From: Parabacteroides sp. Marseille-P3160
GTDB taxonomy: Bacteria > Bacteroidota > Bacteroidia > Bacteroidales > Tannerellaceae
Reading direction: 5' to 3'
Assembly (NCBI RefSeq): GCF_900162725.1
Contig: NZ_LT799418.1
Span: 1,725,836-1,789,835, forward strand
Length of the DNA: 64,000 nt
The translations under genes were made by a program, and so were the position numbers. Position 1 is the stretch's first letter. Every line of letters starts with the position of its first letter. The notes below the pieces were generated by a model. The model was not told where the DNA came from, did no database searches, and saw only the letters and a program-made list of their open reading frames with translations. This document shows, piece after piece, positions 40,940 through 49,327 of this stretch.

Positions 40940-43927
40940 TTATTTTTTCTTTATTATAATCAGGAATCCTTTTCCTTTGGGGACGGTTATCATTTCATCC
41001 GGGCGCCATTTCATTTCCGGCTGAAATGCCTCTACTTCGGGGGCATACAAAACTGATTCTGCCGGATTCAAACCTAATGCTTCCCAGTCGATTTTCAACT
41101 TGACCGGCGTATCATTATCCTCCCATGTAGCCAAAGAGATCAAGGTTTTATCTCCTTTTTTAACATACGTCGTAGCCAATGTATGCTCTTCGTTTGTCTG
41201 TACTGGATTATTCTTCACCCAATAGCCAATCATATCACTTTCTTCAATGCCAAACTCATCCCACACTTTCCATATTGGACGTGGATCTCCTGACCATGGC
41301 GCCCGTGAAGTCATTCCATATAACATGCCACGCCATTGGTTACCACCGTCCTGCAGCATTTCCCCCATTAGCCCATACGGTAATCCTGATATCTCTATAA
41401 GCCAGAATTCCGGAGGTAAGTTATAGTCAAAATACTCACCAAACCAAAGGCGATCGATATATGGGAAATGTTCCATATAAAGGTTTGCACTATTTGCGAA
41501 TCCATCACGCTCATTATATTGATTGGCGGAATGAAGGTCAATCATCGCGTTTGGATTTGAGCGCGTAAGAACTTTACGCACACGTTTCATTGTAGTTCGG
41601 TCAAATGCTAAATCATCAATATAAAGTCCATCAATGCCAATATTTTGAGTTAACCAATTTAATCCTTCTACATAATAATTATGCCAACGCGATACTCCAC
41701 TGTTCACAATAGCCGCATCTCTATAGTTTGAAGCATACCATGCCGGAATATAATCTTGGTCGAGATGCTCTTGTAGCCATGAATAGCCTCCACCCGGGCC
41801 TTTAGAAAAGATCTCATCACCCAGACTTCGCAAAGCAAACAACTCCGTTGCGCTATTGGATAACTCACGCACCGTGTTATATATTTTTACCTTAATATTC
41901 TTTGCATGCGCACCATCAATATAAGCTTTCATTGCCTGTGTACGAAGAAATGGATAATTAATGAACGGATTAATCTCCGTTGCATGATGGACATTTACTA
42001 TAGTACCGCCATAATCCTCTATTTTATCGATAAAGTCATAAGCATGGTAATAACGGTCCTTCCATTTTTTTATAGTGTTTACAGGTTTAAAGGGAGTAAC
42101 GGCCAAGTTAAAATAAAACTTTAATACTTCCCCTTTCTTTATTTCCCGAACGCCTGTATATGAAACAACAGAAGAACCTTTTTCTGACTTTCTTATATCT
42201 ATACCTCCCTTACCATTATTGAACCATGCATCTGGCATCAATAGAGGTTTGTCTTGATAAAAGTTTGTATTTAACGGTCTATCATAAGTATGATCAAACA
42301 GACGAATTTGGAGACCTGCATTAATATCTCCGATCCAAGGGCCATCTTGATTGCGTTTTACATTCCATTTCCAATTTAATTTTTCAGGACAATAGCCACC
42401 TTTTTCACCTAAACCCATAAAATATTTTGCGACGCCAGGTTTTAGATTGGTTTCTAATCGCATGTCATTTACTTTTATATCTTCTAAAGCCATTAATGTA
42501 AGCTTATATTCAATATTACCATCAAACTCCATTGCAGCTTCAAGATTCATAACAAATGACTTGCTTTTATTTAAAGCCTTCCAAGCAATGACGCCCCGTT
42601 TTTGCTTAGTGAACTCAAAGTTTAAATTCTCCCATGCACCGTCCTCTCCATCAATAATAAAGTTTATTGGAGAATAGAGAATATCTCGCGGATCTTTACT
42701 TATAGTAGTCAATTTTTCTGTAAAAAAGCTAGCAATTTGCTCTGGCAATCCGTTCTTGCCAATCGTAATAGTTCTGCCTAGACAAGAAATGGTTTTGTCA
42801 TTACGCGTTAGTTCTGTGAAAGGCGCAACCACCTCGTCATCTTCGTCCAGTTGCGAATTCAACCATCTCAGACGTGAATGTCTCCATGGCTCGTTATCTC
42901 CAGATGCTTCAATATGATCTTCTGAAACGGTTAATGTAAGGCGGATGTCTTGCGGCTGCATGCCATTGGCTGTAACGAATAGCTTTCCTGTATATATACC
43001 AGGTTGGATGTGTGTATTTATCTGAGTACCTATCCATAGAGCCTGGACTTTCCCTTGCGGAACATTACAGATTTTGTGGAAAGCATTCCCTTTCACATCG
43101 ATCCCTTGGGTATTGAAACAGGTGAAAGTCGATGCGGGAATAATCGCTCCTGTCGGTGAAATAAGATCTGAGAAATCGACGTTTAAGTTTTTTACCGTCT
43201 GTTTAGCCGCCCATACACCTATCTGAAATGTGTAATACTCACCACGTTTAGTAGTTCCCTCAAAATAATCGTGCCGGTTGTCTGTAATCCATTTATAAGG
43301 AATATTATCAGTCATTCTAATTGGATTGACACGGTCTTCTGTAAAAAAAACAGTTGCTTTTTTTTGTTTATTAAGCAGATCTTCAGTCTCTGCTTTAGTT
43401 GCAATAACTTCCATCGGATAGAAGCTGTTAAACTCATCAATTGATTCAAATCGTATTAATTTTGCTTCTGGTAGGTTAGAAGGTTTGACATATTTCTTTA
43501 ACCACACTTCATCTGCAGTGTTTGAATACGGTTCATAGATTAATTTTTGATAATAGGCTTTACGACTACCCAGTGTCTTTAAATAATAAATATAATAATT
43601 CCCTGGAACTGTATTTGGTTGAAAAACAAGTTCACATTGTTCTTTATTAGCCTTAATCTTGTTAACATTCGTGATGCGTTGACCCGTATTAGCATCTATG
43701 ACCCAAATCTGGTTCTGTTCAGGATGGGCTAAGCGAAGTCGCCAAGGAATTATAACCCTGACAGCATCTGCTTTCTGGTTTACATTTACTACGGCGCGAT
43801 GGTTTCCCAATGAATCACGATCCCAAATGCCTGTTCCATATAAATTTCTGGAAGGAAGTATATTTTGTGCTTGCAAAGTAATAATTCCTATAAAAAATGG
43901 TATAATAAAAAGCTTTAGCTTATTCAT
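40940..43927 (-). CDS. Exported glycoside-hydrolase-like protein (DUF6067/GH123-like)
   Basis: The 995-residue protein has a Sec signal (LKLFIIPFFIGIITLQAQ), N-terminal beta domains, and a barrel-like C-terminal half with WLTQNIGIDGLYIDDLAFDR and VLTRSNPNAMIDLHSANQYN. The paired acidic residues in GLYIDD resemble the catalytic strand of retaining glycosidases. FPMEVIATKAETEDLL and HIQPGIYTGKLFVTANG resemble the N-terminal part of GH123-like proteins. I recall similar sequences named glycoside hydrolase domain-containing (DUF6067). Its substrate is unknown. It lies 13 bases after the sulfotransferase, in the same operon. Confidence 0.75.
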   Translation of the reverse strand: MNKLKLFIIPFFIGIITLQAQNILPSRNLYGTGIWDRDSLGNHRAVVNVNQKADAVRVIIPWRLRLAHPEQNQIWVIDANTGQRITNVNKIKANKEQCELVFQPNTVPGNYYIYYLKTLGSRKAYYQKLIYEPYSNTADEVWLKKYVKPSNLPEAKLIRFESIDEFNSFYPMEVIATKAETEDLLNKQKKATVFFTEDRVNPIRMTDNIPYKWITDNRHDYFEGTTKRGEYYTFQIGVWAAKQTVKNLNVDFSDLISPTGAIIPASTFTCFNTQGIDVKGNAFHKICNVPQGKVQALWIGTQINTHIQPGIYTGKLFVTANGMQPQDIRLTLTVSEDHIEASGDNEPWRHSRLRWLNSQLDEDDEVVAPFTELTRNDKTISCLGRTITIGKNGLPEQIASFFTEKLTTISKDPRDILYSPINFIIDGEDGAWENLNFEFTKQKRGVIAWKALNKSKSFVMNLEAAMEFDGNIEYKLTLMALEDIKVNDMRLETNLKPGVAKYFMGLGEKGGYCPEKLNWKWNVKRNQDGPWIGDINAGLQIRLFDHTYDRPLNTNFYQDKPLLMPDAWFNNGKGGIDIRKSEKGSSVVSYTGVREIKKGEVLKFYFNLAVTPFKPVNTIKKWKDRYYHAYDFIDKIEDYGGTIVNVHHATEINPFINYPFLRTQAMKAYIDGAHAKNIKVKIYNTVRELSNSATELFALRSLGDEIFSKGPGGGYSWLQEHLDQDYIPAWYASNYRDAAIVNSGVSRWHNYYVEGLNWLTQNIGIDGLYIDDLAFDRTTMKRVRKVLTRSNPNAMIDLHSANQYNERDGFANSANLYMEHFPYIDRLWFGEYFDYNLPPEFWLIEISGLPYGLMGEMLQDGGNQWRGMLYGMTSRAPWSGDPRPIWKVWDEFGIEESDMIGYWVKNNPVQTNEEHTLATTYVKKGDKTLISLATWEDNDTPVKLKIDWEALGLNPAESVLYAPEVEAFQPEMKWRPDEMITVPKGKGFLIIIKKK

Positions 43928-43940
43928 AAACGGTTTATTA

Positions 43941-44966
43941 TTAATTTTCAGTTTTCTTTAGTTTCCTTTCTCTTATAGATTGCAATAATCTTTCCTGCGG
44001 TTCTCGCTTTTGTTTATCTACAGTGGCTGCCTGTTGTAAAAATTGTGCTTTCAACTGCTTGTTCTTCAATTCAAATTCCTCAATCTCTATAGATGTAAAA
44101 GCCTTAATATCTTCTGCCGGAGTAACTAACTTATATCCTAAAGCCGCTAACTCTTTCCCTGCTACTGTTTCAAAGATTCTAATTTCAGCCAAACTTAATT
44201 CATTTAAGAATTTATTCTTATTATCTTTCAAGACGGGTTGTTTTACATTTCTCCACATTTCTCCTGCTGCAGAGGTTTGTTCTGATTCTTTGCTTTTGTA
44301 GTATTCCAACATTTTTTCTGTATAATCAACACCAATAAAAGAACATATTTTTTTTAATTCTACGTCTGGTTGTGAAATTAGATCCTCATATTTCAGCGCA
44401 AAAAAGAAAGCCTTATCAATATTCTTCTGCAATTCTAAGCAAGCCGCTTGGTCTTCCTGCCAACATTTAGCTATAGAATAGATATGTTTTTCACCGACAA
44501 TCGCTTTTTTAAACGATAGGGCAACATCTCTGCCATCTCTGCAAAGATAAATATATAAGGGATGAATATCGATGGAATCAAATCCTTTAATATAATGGAT
44601 GTTTTTCATGCTTTTATTTACCCAAATATGCGCACCTACCTGCTGTGCACTTAGCTCATGGATAACACGGAATATTTCATAGAGTGAAAATGTTCGACAA
44701 TTTCTCGCAATTTCAGCTTCGTCCAATTCGATATTTTCCCATGTAACCGGGTTTAATCTCACAAGTTCACATACATCGTGAATCAGTTCTTCCCAGTTTT
44801 GTTTATTGTTAAGTGAGCCATAATATGGCAGCAATGGTAGAAACCGTTGCAAAATATGAGGTGGATGAGGAGCAAAAACATCATCCATTGTATCCAGCAT
44901 GACTCGTAATAAATTCGAACCGGAACGCTGCGTTCCGATAATTTGTACTGCCTTTATTTTATTCAT
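43941..44966 (-). CDS. PAPS-dependent sulfotransferase family protein
   Basis: The 341-residue cytoplasmic enzyme carries the two PAPS-binding signatures: the 5'-phosphosulfate loop IIGTQRSGSNLLRVMLD near the N-terminus and the 3'-phosphate block YLCRDGRDVALSFKKA near residue 145. HIWVNKSMKNIHYIKG contains a Lys/His-rich segment near the active site. The C-terminal 40 residues are a charged coiled coil (KQREPQERLLQSIRERK). It transfers sulfate from PAPS to a hydroxyl or amine of an unknown acceptor. It overlaps chrA by 8 bases and precedes the glycoside-hydrolase-like gene by 13. Its neighbours cysC and cysQ complete a sulfation module. Confidence 0.9.
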   Translation of the reverse strand: MNKIKAVQIIGTQRSGSNLLRVMLDTMDDVFAPHPPHILQRFLPLLPYYGSLNNKQNWEELIHDVCELVRLNPVTWENIELDEAEIARNCRTFSLYEIFRVIHELSAQQVGAHIWVNKSMKNIHYIKGFDSIDIHPLYIYLCRDGRDVALSFKKAIVGEKHIYSIAKCWQEDQAACLELQKNIDKAFFFALKYEDLISQPDVELKKICSFIGVDYTEKMLEYYKSKESEQTSAAGEMWRNVKQPVLKDNKNKFLNELSLAEIRIFETVAGKELAALGYKLVTPAEDIKAFTSIEIEEFELKNKQLKAQFLQQAATVDKQKREPQERLLQSIRERKLKKTEN

Positions 44967-46152
44967 ATATCGATAGAATCAATCCTATTATACCAGCTGC
45001 AATGATCATGTATATAGGACTTAGTTTAAATCTAATTGTAAGAAAAACTGCACTTAGGAAAAGAAGTAAAGATATCCAGCTGAATGATATTGTCTGCCCT
45101 AAGGCCGGGACAGACGCAAAAATCATTCCAATAACAGCAGGACGAATTCCTTTAAATATAGCATTTATATCTTTTGACCCTTTTAAGAATTCTAAAAAGC
45201 GGGAGCAAAGTATCATTAATATAGCTGGTGGTATAAAAAAGGAGAGAGTCGATATGCAAGCTCCATATATTCCCCATACTTTATAACCAATAAATGCAGC
45301 ACTGATAAAAATTGGTCCTGGCGTCATTTGAGTAATGGCGATACCATCTGCAAATTCTGTAGATGTAAGCCAATGTAGGTTCTCTACAAACATTTCATGT
45401 AAAGTAGGGATTACAACATATCCTCCACCGAAAAGAGTTAGACTCATACCTGAAAAGATAGATGCCAATTGAACCGGAACGGATTTATTTTCAATAAAAT
45501 GAAGCCCTATAATAAAAAAGAAAAGCATCGCGACTATTGAAATACTGGTAATAATTAATGAATTCGCTTGATGCCTTTTTATTGAATCACTAATGACCGG
45601 TTGCTTTTTAGGGCGAAAATATAGCCACCCCCATGTACCTCCGGCAATTATTACACATAGGATTGTAACATATCCTGTTATGAAAATAATGGTCACACAA
45701 GAAATTATCATGACAGTTCCCTGTGCCCATGAGGTTATTTGCTTTTTACCCATATTATAACCAACGGCAAGAATTAATCCGGTCACGACAGGTAATATCA
45801 TTTCAAATACTTTGCGGACGATTGGCGTCTGCCCATAGTTAAAATAGCAAAAGGAAAACAAGAGTATCAAAAGGAAAGCCGGAACCAGTATTGCGATAAA
45901 AGCTATAACAGCACCAATATATCCACGTAATTTATATCCAACATAAACCACCACATTAAAGGCAATTGGGCCCGGCAAGACTGAAGCTAAAGAAATGGCA
46001 TCTAATAATTCTTCTTCGGGTAACTTTCGGTCAATTTCACAAACCTGACGTTGTACCATGGTAACTAATGACATATATCCGCCAAACGTTGTTGCACCAA
46101 TTTTCAGAAAGGTCAGGAGAATATAACTATATGTTACTTTAGACTCGTTCAT
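44959..46152 (-). CDS. chrA: ChrA-family (CHR) anion transporter, two-domain form
   Basis: The 397-residue inner-membrane protein consists of two similar halves, each beginning with a CHR repeat: FLKIGATTFGGYMSLVTMVQ with LPGPIAFNVVVYVGYKLRG in the first, and FSGMSLTLFGGGYVVIPTL with TQMTPGPIFISAAFIGYKV in the second. The family exports chromate, and some members move sulfate. Located between an arylsulfotransferase-like gene (2-base gap) and a PAPS sulfotransferase (8-base overlap), it more likely moves sulfate or a related anion here; that is inference. Length is normal for the bidomain family. Confidence 0.92.
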   Translation of the reverse strand: MNESKVTYSYILLTFLKIGATTFGGYMSLVTMVQRQVCEIDRKLPEEELLDAISLASVLPGPIAFNVVVYVGYKLRGYIGAVIAFIAILVPAFLLILLFSFCYFNYGQTPIVRKVFEMILPVVTGLILAVGYNMGKKQITSWAQGTVMIISCVTIIFITGYVTILCVIIAGGTWGWLYFRPKKQPVISDSIKRHQANSLIITSISIVAMLFFFIIGLHFIENKSVPVQLASIFSGMSLTLFGGGYVVIPTLHEMFVENLHWLTSTEFADGIAITQMTPGPIFISAAFIGYKVWGIYGACISTLSFFIPPAILMILCSRFLEFLKGSKDINAIFKGIRPAVIGMIFASVPALGQTISFSWISLLLFLSAVFLTIRFKLSPIYMIIAAGIIGLILSIYE

Positions 46153-46154
46153 GA

Positions 46155-47657
46155 TTATTTTACTTTTTCAAAATACGCTTTCCACGTTTCGGAAGGTACA
46201 TAGGTGGCACGGTATGGTGCAAAAGATAAGTTAATCTGCCATAGTATTTTCCCATCTTGGCCGGTAATAACAACAGCCCCTCTTTTTGAACTTGTTTGTA
46301 ATATGTTTCCATTCGGTAATAAATAGGCACTTCCCATTCGCGACGTATATAATTCTGAAGGTAATGGAGCATTCAATCGGATGTCAGCCGTTTTATTTTT
46401 TTCATCCAAAAGAAAGGATTTAGCGCCTGATCTTTTATCATATAAACCGTTATCAAAAAGCATTAACTCGCCCTTTGAATTAAAATGAGGAGAATGTTGA
46501 AATGAAAAATAGGTAGTCGTGTCCATCGCAAAATCCCCATTTCTTCCAAACTTCCATTCAATATCACCTGTTTGGCGGTTTATTTTCCAAACTTGGTCTT
46601 CTATAGGTGCTGATAAATAATAATTTCCTTTCTCGTCCAAGCATAATCCGTTTATATGAAAACGGTCATATTTATACCTTTCTATATAGGGATCATTATC
46701 TGTATCCCAATGATCCCAAATTGACCATTTATCAAGAATATTTCCCAGCGTATCCAGAACTAAAATGCCATCTCCGCCAAGTGTGTCTGTTTCTAGTTTG
46801 TTAAACATTCTTTTTTCGATAATTTTCTTGGGACGATACAATGCTAAAATCTGATGTTTCTCATTCATTAAAACATCATGATGAATACTCTGAAAATCCT
46901 TTTCCGAATGAATTTTGTCAAGGTCAAATCGCCACAATAATTTGCCGGACAAGCTAATTTCAGCAATTGCTGTTCCACCAGCGAAACCAATAGAGCCGCG
47001 ACGCATCGGCTTTTTTTCTTCATCCGCATGAACTTCTTCTTCAGATTGTGGTAGGTCGTCTCTAATATCTTGAATAGGAGGCCTAAGCATTGCAAGAATT
47101 GTACCTCGTGGGGTAATACAAGCAGATCGAACGCCAATATCTTCTACCTGCCAATACCATCTCACTTCTCCCTCGGCATCCATTATCAAAATATAACCAG
47201 GCACCCGGCCATATGTTACCATCACCATACCATCTCCTAAAGCTGTAGCCTCATGTGGCCGCTCTTCTGTTAACCAATGATTAACCAACCAGGGCGATTG
47301 CTTGCGCGTCTTGAATGTATATTTCTTGGTTGAAAAATGAAAAAAGTCATGAACAATAACCTTATAGGTATATTCAGAGTCAGCCTTCAATAACAACAAA
47401 TCAATATGATGAATTGTATCTTTGCTTGTAATTGGGGTTCGGAATGTCTCTCCAGTTTTTACTTCAGTATATTCAACATTTACTTTTGCCGGTTTATTCA
47501 GTACAATATCTACAGCATAGTGCATTGCTGAATGTTGATCGGAAAAGGTAATATCTTTAATCGTTGGTTGTTTTAGTTTATAAGCCCCACTAATTAATCC
47601 AATAATGAGCAATAAAATTGTGATAGAAAGAACAATGTTTTTATTACGTTTATTCAT
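46155..47657 (-). CDS. Arylsulfotransferase (ASST)-family membrane-anchored protein
   Basis: The 500-residue protein has an uncleaved N-terminal helix (NIVLSITILLLIIGLISG), an Ig-like domain (KAKVNVEYTEVKTGETF-type region) and a beta-propeller with the ASST blocks SIHHDVLMNEKHQILALYR, DRFHINGLCLDEKGNYYLS and FQHSPHFNSKGELMLFDNG. The conserved His residues match positions used by ASSTs, which transfer sulfate between phenolic donors and acceptors through a His intermediate without PAPS, in the periplasm. The ATG at 47657 is chosen over a TTG at 47669. It lies below a large hairpin after susD and is translationally close to chrA. Donor and acceptor are unknown. Confidence 0.87.
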   Translation of the reverse strand: MNKRNKNIVLSITILLLIIGLISGAYKLKQPTIKDITFSDQHSAMHYAVDIVLNKPAKVNVEYTEVKTGETFRTPITSKDTIHHIDLLLLKADSEYTYKVIVHDFFHFSTKKYTFKTRKQSPWLVNHWLTEERPHEATALGDGMVMVTYGRVPGYILIMDAEGEVRWYWQVEDIGVRSACITPRGTILAMLRPPIQDIRDDLPQSEEEVHADEEKKPMRRGSIGFAGGTAIAEISLSGKLLWRFDLDKIHSEKDFQSIHHDVLMNEKHQILALYRPKKIIEKRMFNKLETDTLGGDGILVLDTLGNILDKWSIWDHWDTDNDPYIERYKYDRFHINGLCLDEKGNYYLSAPIEDQVWKINRQTGDIEWKFGRNGDFAMDTTTYFSFQHSPHFNSKGELMLFDNGLYDKRSGAKSFLLDEKNKTADIRLNAPLPSELYTSRMGSAYLLPNGNILQTSSKRGAVVITGQDGKILWQINLSFAPYRATYVPSETWKAYFEKVK

Positions 47658-47688
47658 GCTTGAAGTCAAATGATTATAGAAATGAAAG

Positions 47689-47733
47689 ACAACTGTCAGT
47701 TCATCCTTCGTTCAGGATGCTTTTGACAGTTGT
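47689..47733 (-). terminator. Intercistronic hairpin between susD and the arylsulfotransferase gene
   Basis: A 10-bp stem ACAACTGTCA/TGACAGTTGT encloses a second stem CATCCT/AGGATG. On the reverse strand it follows the susD stop and is followed by CTTTCATTTC. Such a structure could partly terminate or process the transcript, making susCD more abundant than downstream genes. Confidence 0.65.
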
Positions 47734-47766
47734 TCTTTCCGATATCTAAAAATTAATTATACCATT

Positions 47767-49305
47767 TTATGGTAAACGTTCGGGATTCGATGCCGCCATC
47801 TCTTGATTCAATAGTGCATCAACTAAAGGATAAGGGAAGTATCGTAATTTAGTCGTCACATTGGTCGGATTTGCAATACCAATTTTCTTCAAATACGCGT
47901 TAACGACTTCTTCATATTTTCCAAAACGAATCAAGTCTGCTTTCCGTTGGAATTCAAAGACCAATTCCCAGCCTCTTTCGCTAAGAATAGCATCATTCAT
48001 CGTTTCTTTAGTTGTCGGAATGGGGAAACGGGCATTTTCGCCATAAACAGGGGCGCCAGCTCGTTTTCTGATTTCATTCAGATAAGGTAATGCTGCTGCC
48101 GGTCCATTTAAATTATTTTCAATCTCCGCTTTACACAGAATGACATCTGATAAACGGAAAATAGAGATGGTACGGCCATCATAATATGAATCAGAAACCA
48201 TCTCATATGAATATTTCATAGTAGCAACATTCCGCATTAACTTTGTCGTGTCATTAGGAGGCGTCGTTTGTCCTTCATTTGGAAGATAATAGAAGAAACC
48301 ATTAGTGGTGGTTTCGTCTCTTGGGTCTTTTCCTGTATAGTTATAATAGAAGAAATCCCGACGTGGATCTTCTTTATCGTAAGTCCTCCAAAAAGGCAAT
48401 GATACGGCATAATATTGCCAGCGGTTAGATACTTCCGGATGGTCTGTCGGTCCGAAGTGATTCGCTATCTCTCCCCCGTTTTGGGATGACTCATGCAGAA
48501 TACAAAAGATCATCTCACTGTCGAATTTATTAGACTCGGACCATACGTTTTTGAAATCAGGATTCAATCGATAGACTCCTTTGTCACGAAGAGATAATAC
48601 CATGTCGATATAGGTTTTAGCATTGGCATAATCATGTTCGCGCAGATATAATTTACCAAGAAGGGTCGCTGCCGCGCCTTTAGTTGCTCTGGATTTATCC
48701 GTATCCCATTTTTCAGGCAATACATTGATGCACTCTTTCAAATCCTCTACAAGGAAAGATACGATTTCAGACACAGGGGTTAATGGTGCATTTTCAGCTT
48801 TTGCCGGATCTACAATTTGAGTATAAAAAGGTATCGGTCCAAACATATCGGTCAAATCACGATAGGCTAAAGCACGTAAAAACTTTGCCTGTCCGATAAT
48901 TTGCGATTTTTTTGTCGCATCCATGGAAATGTTGTCAATATTTGCTAACAAAATATTTGCGTTAGTAATAACTAAATAAGCAAACTGATAATTATATCTA
49001 AAATATCGATTGTTTGCATCATAAGTCATTGTACTCAACTTACTCGGATCACCGGCAGCCGTAGAGAAGCCCATATCAGTGGCATAATCAGTAGTCATGA
49101 CAAGATAACCTCCATAATACATCCATGCATCCCCAGGATATGGATTTAGGTCAGCGTAGACTCCAATTAGGGCCGCGTCGATATCAGCTTCAGTTGAGTA
49201 AGCATTAGCAGTCGTTAAGTTACTATATAAAGTCGGCTCTAAATCGGTACAGGATATAAGTCCGATAAATCCCATACAGCAAAGCCCCATCAAATATTTT
49301 TTCAT
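47767..49305 (-). CDS. SusD/RagB-family outer-membrane glycan-binding lipoprotein
   Basis: The 512-residue lipoprotein (FIGLISCTDLEPTLYSNLT, Cys about residue 19) has the SusD TPR-like N-terminal region (AYSTEADIDAALIGVYADL, AKFLRALAYRDLTDMFG) and C-terminal RagB/SusD block (NEIRKRAGAPVYG, LSERGWELVFEFQRKADLIRF). SusD proteins cap a SusC channel at the cell surface and bind oligosaccharides or peptides. ATG 49305 is chosen over an upstream start because it gives a proper signal peptide and a 22-base gap after susC. Ligand specificity is not readable. Confidence 0.96.
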   Translation of the reverse strand: MKKYLMGLCCMGFIGLISCTDLEPTLYSNLTTANAYSTEADIDAALIGVYADLNPYPGDAWMYYGGYLVMTTDYATDMGFSTAAGDPSKLSTMTYDANNRYFRYNYQFAYLVITNANILLANIDNISMDATKKSQIIGQAKFLRALAYRDLTDMFGPIPFYTQIVDPAKAENAPLTPVSEIVSFLVEDLKECINVLPEKWDTDKSRATKGAAATLLGKLYLREHDYANAKTYIDMVLSLRDKGVYRLNPDFKNVWSESNKFDSEMIFCILHESSQNGGEIANHFGPTDHPEVSNRWQYYAVSLPFWRTYDKEDPRRDFFYYNYTGKDPRDETTTNGFFYYLPNEGQTTPPNDTTKLMRNVATMKYSYEMVSDSYYDGRTISIFRLSDVILCKAEIENNLNGPAAALPYLNEIRKRAGAPVYGENARFPIPTTKETMNDAILSERGWELVFEFQRKADLIRFGKYEEVVNAYLKKIGIANPTNVTTKLRYFPYPLVDALLNQEMAASNPERLP

Positions 49306-49327
49306 ATTCTTTCTTTTTAATAGGTTA

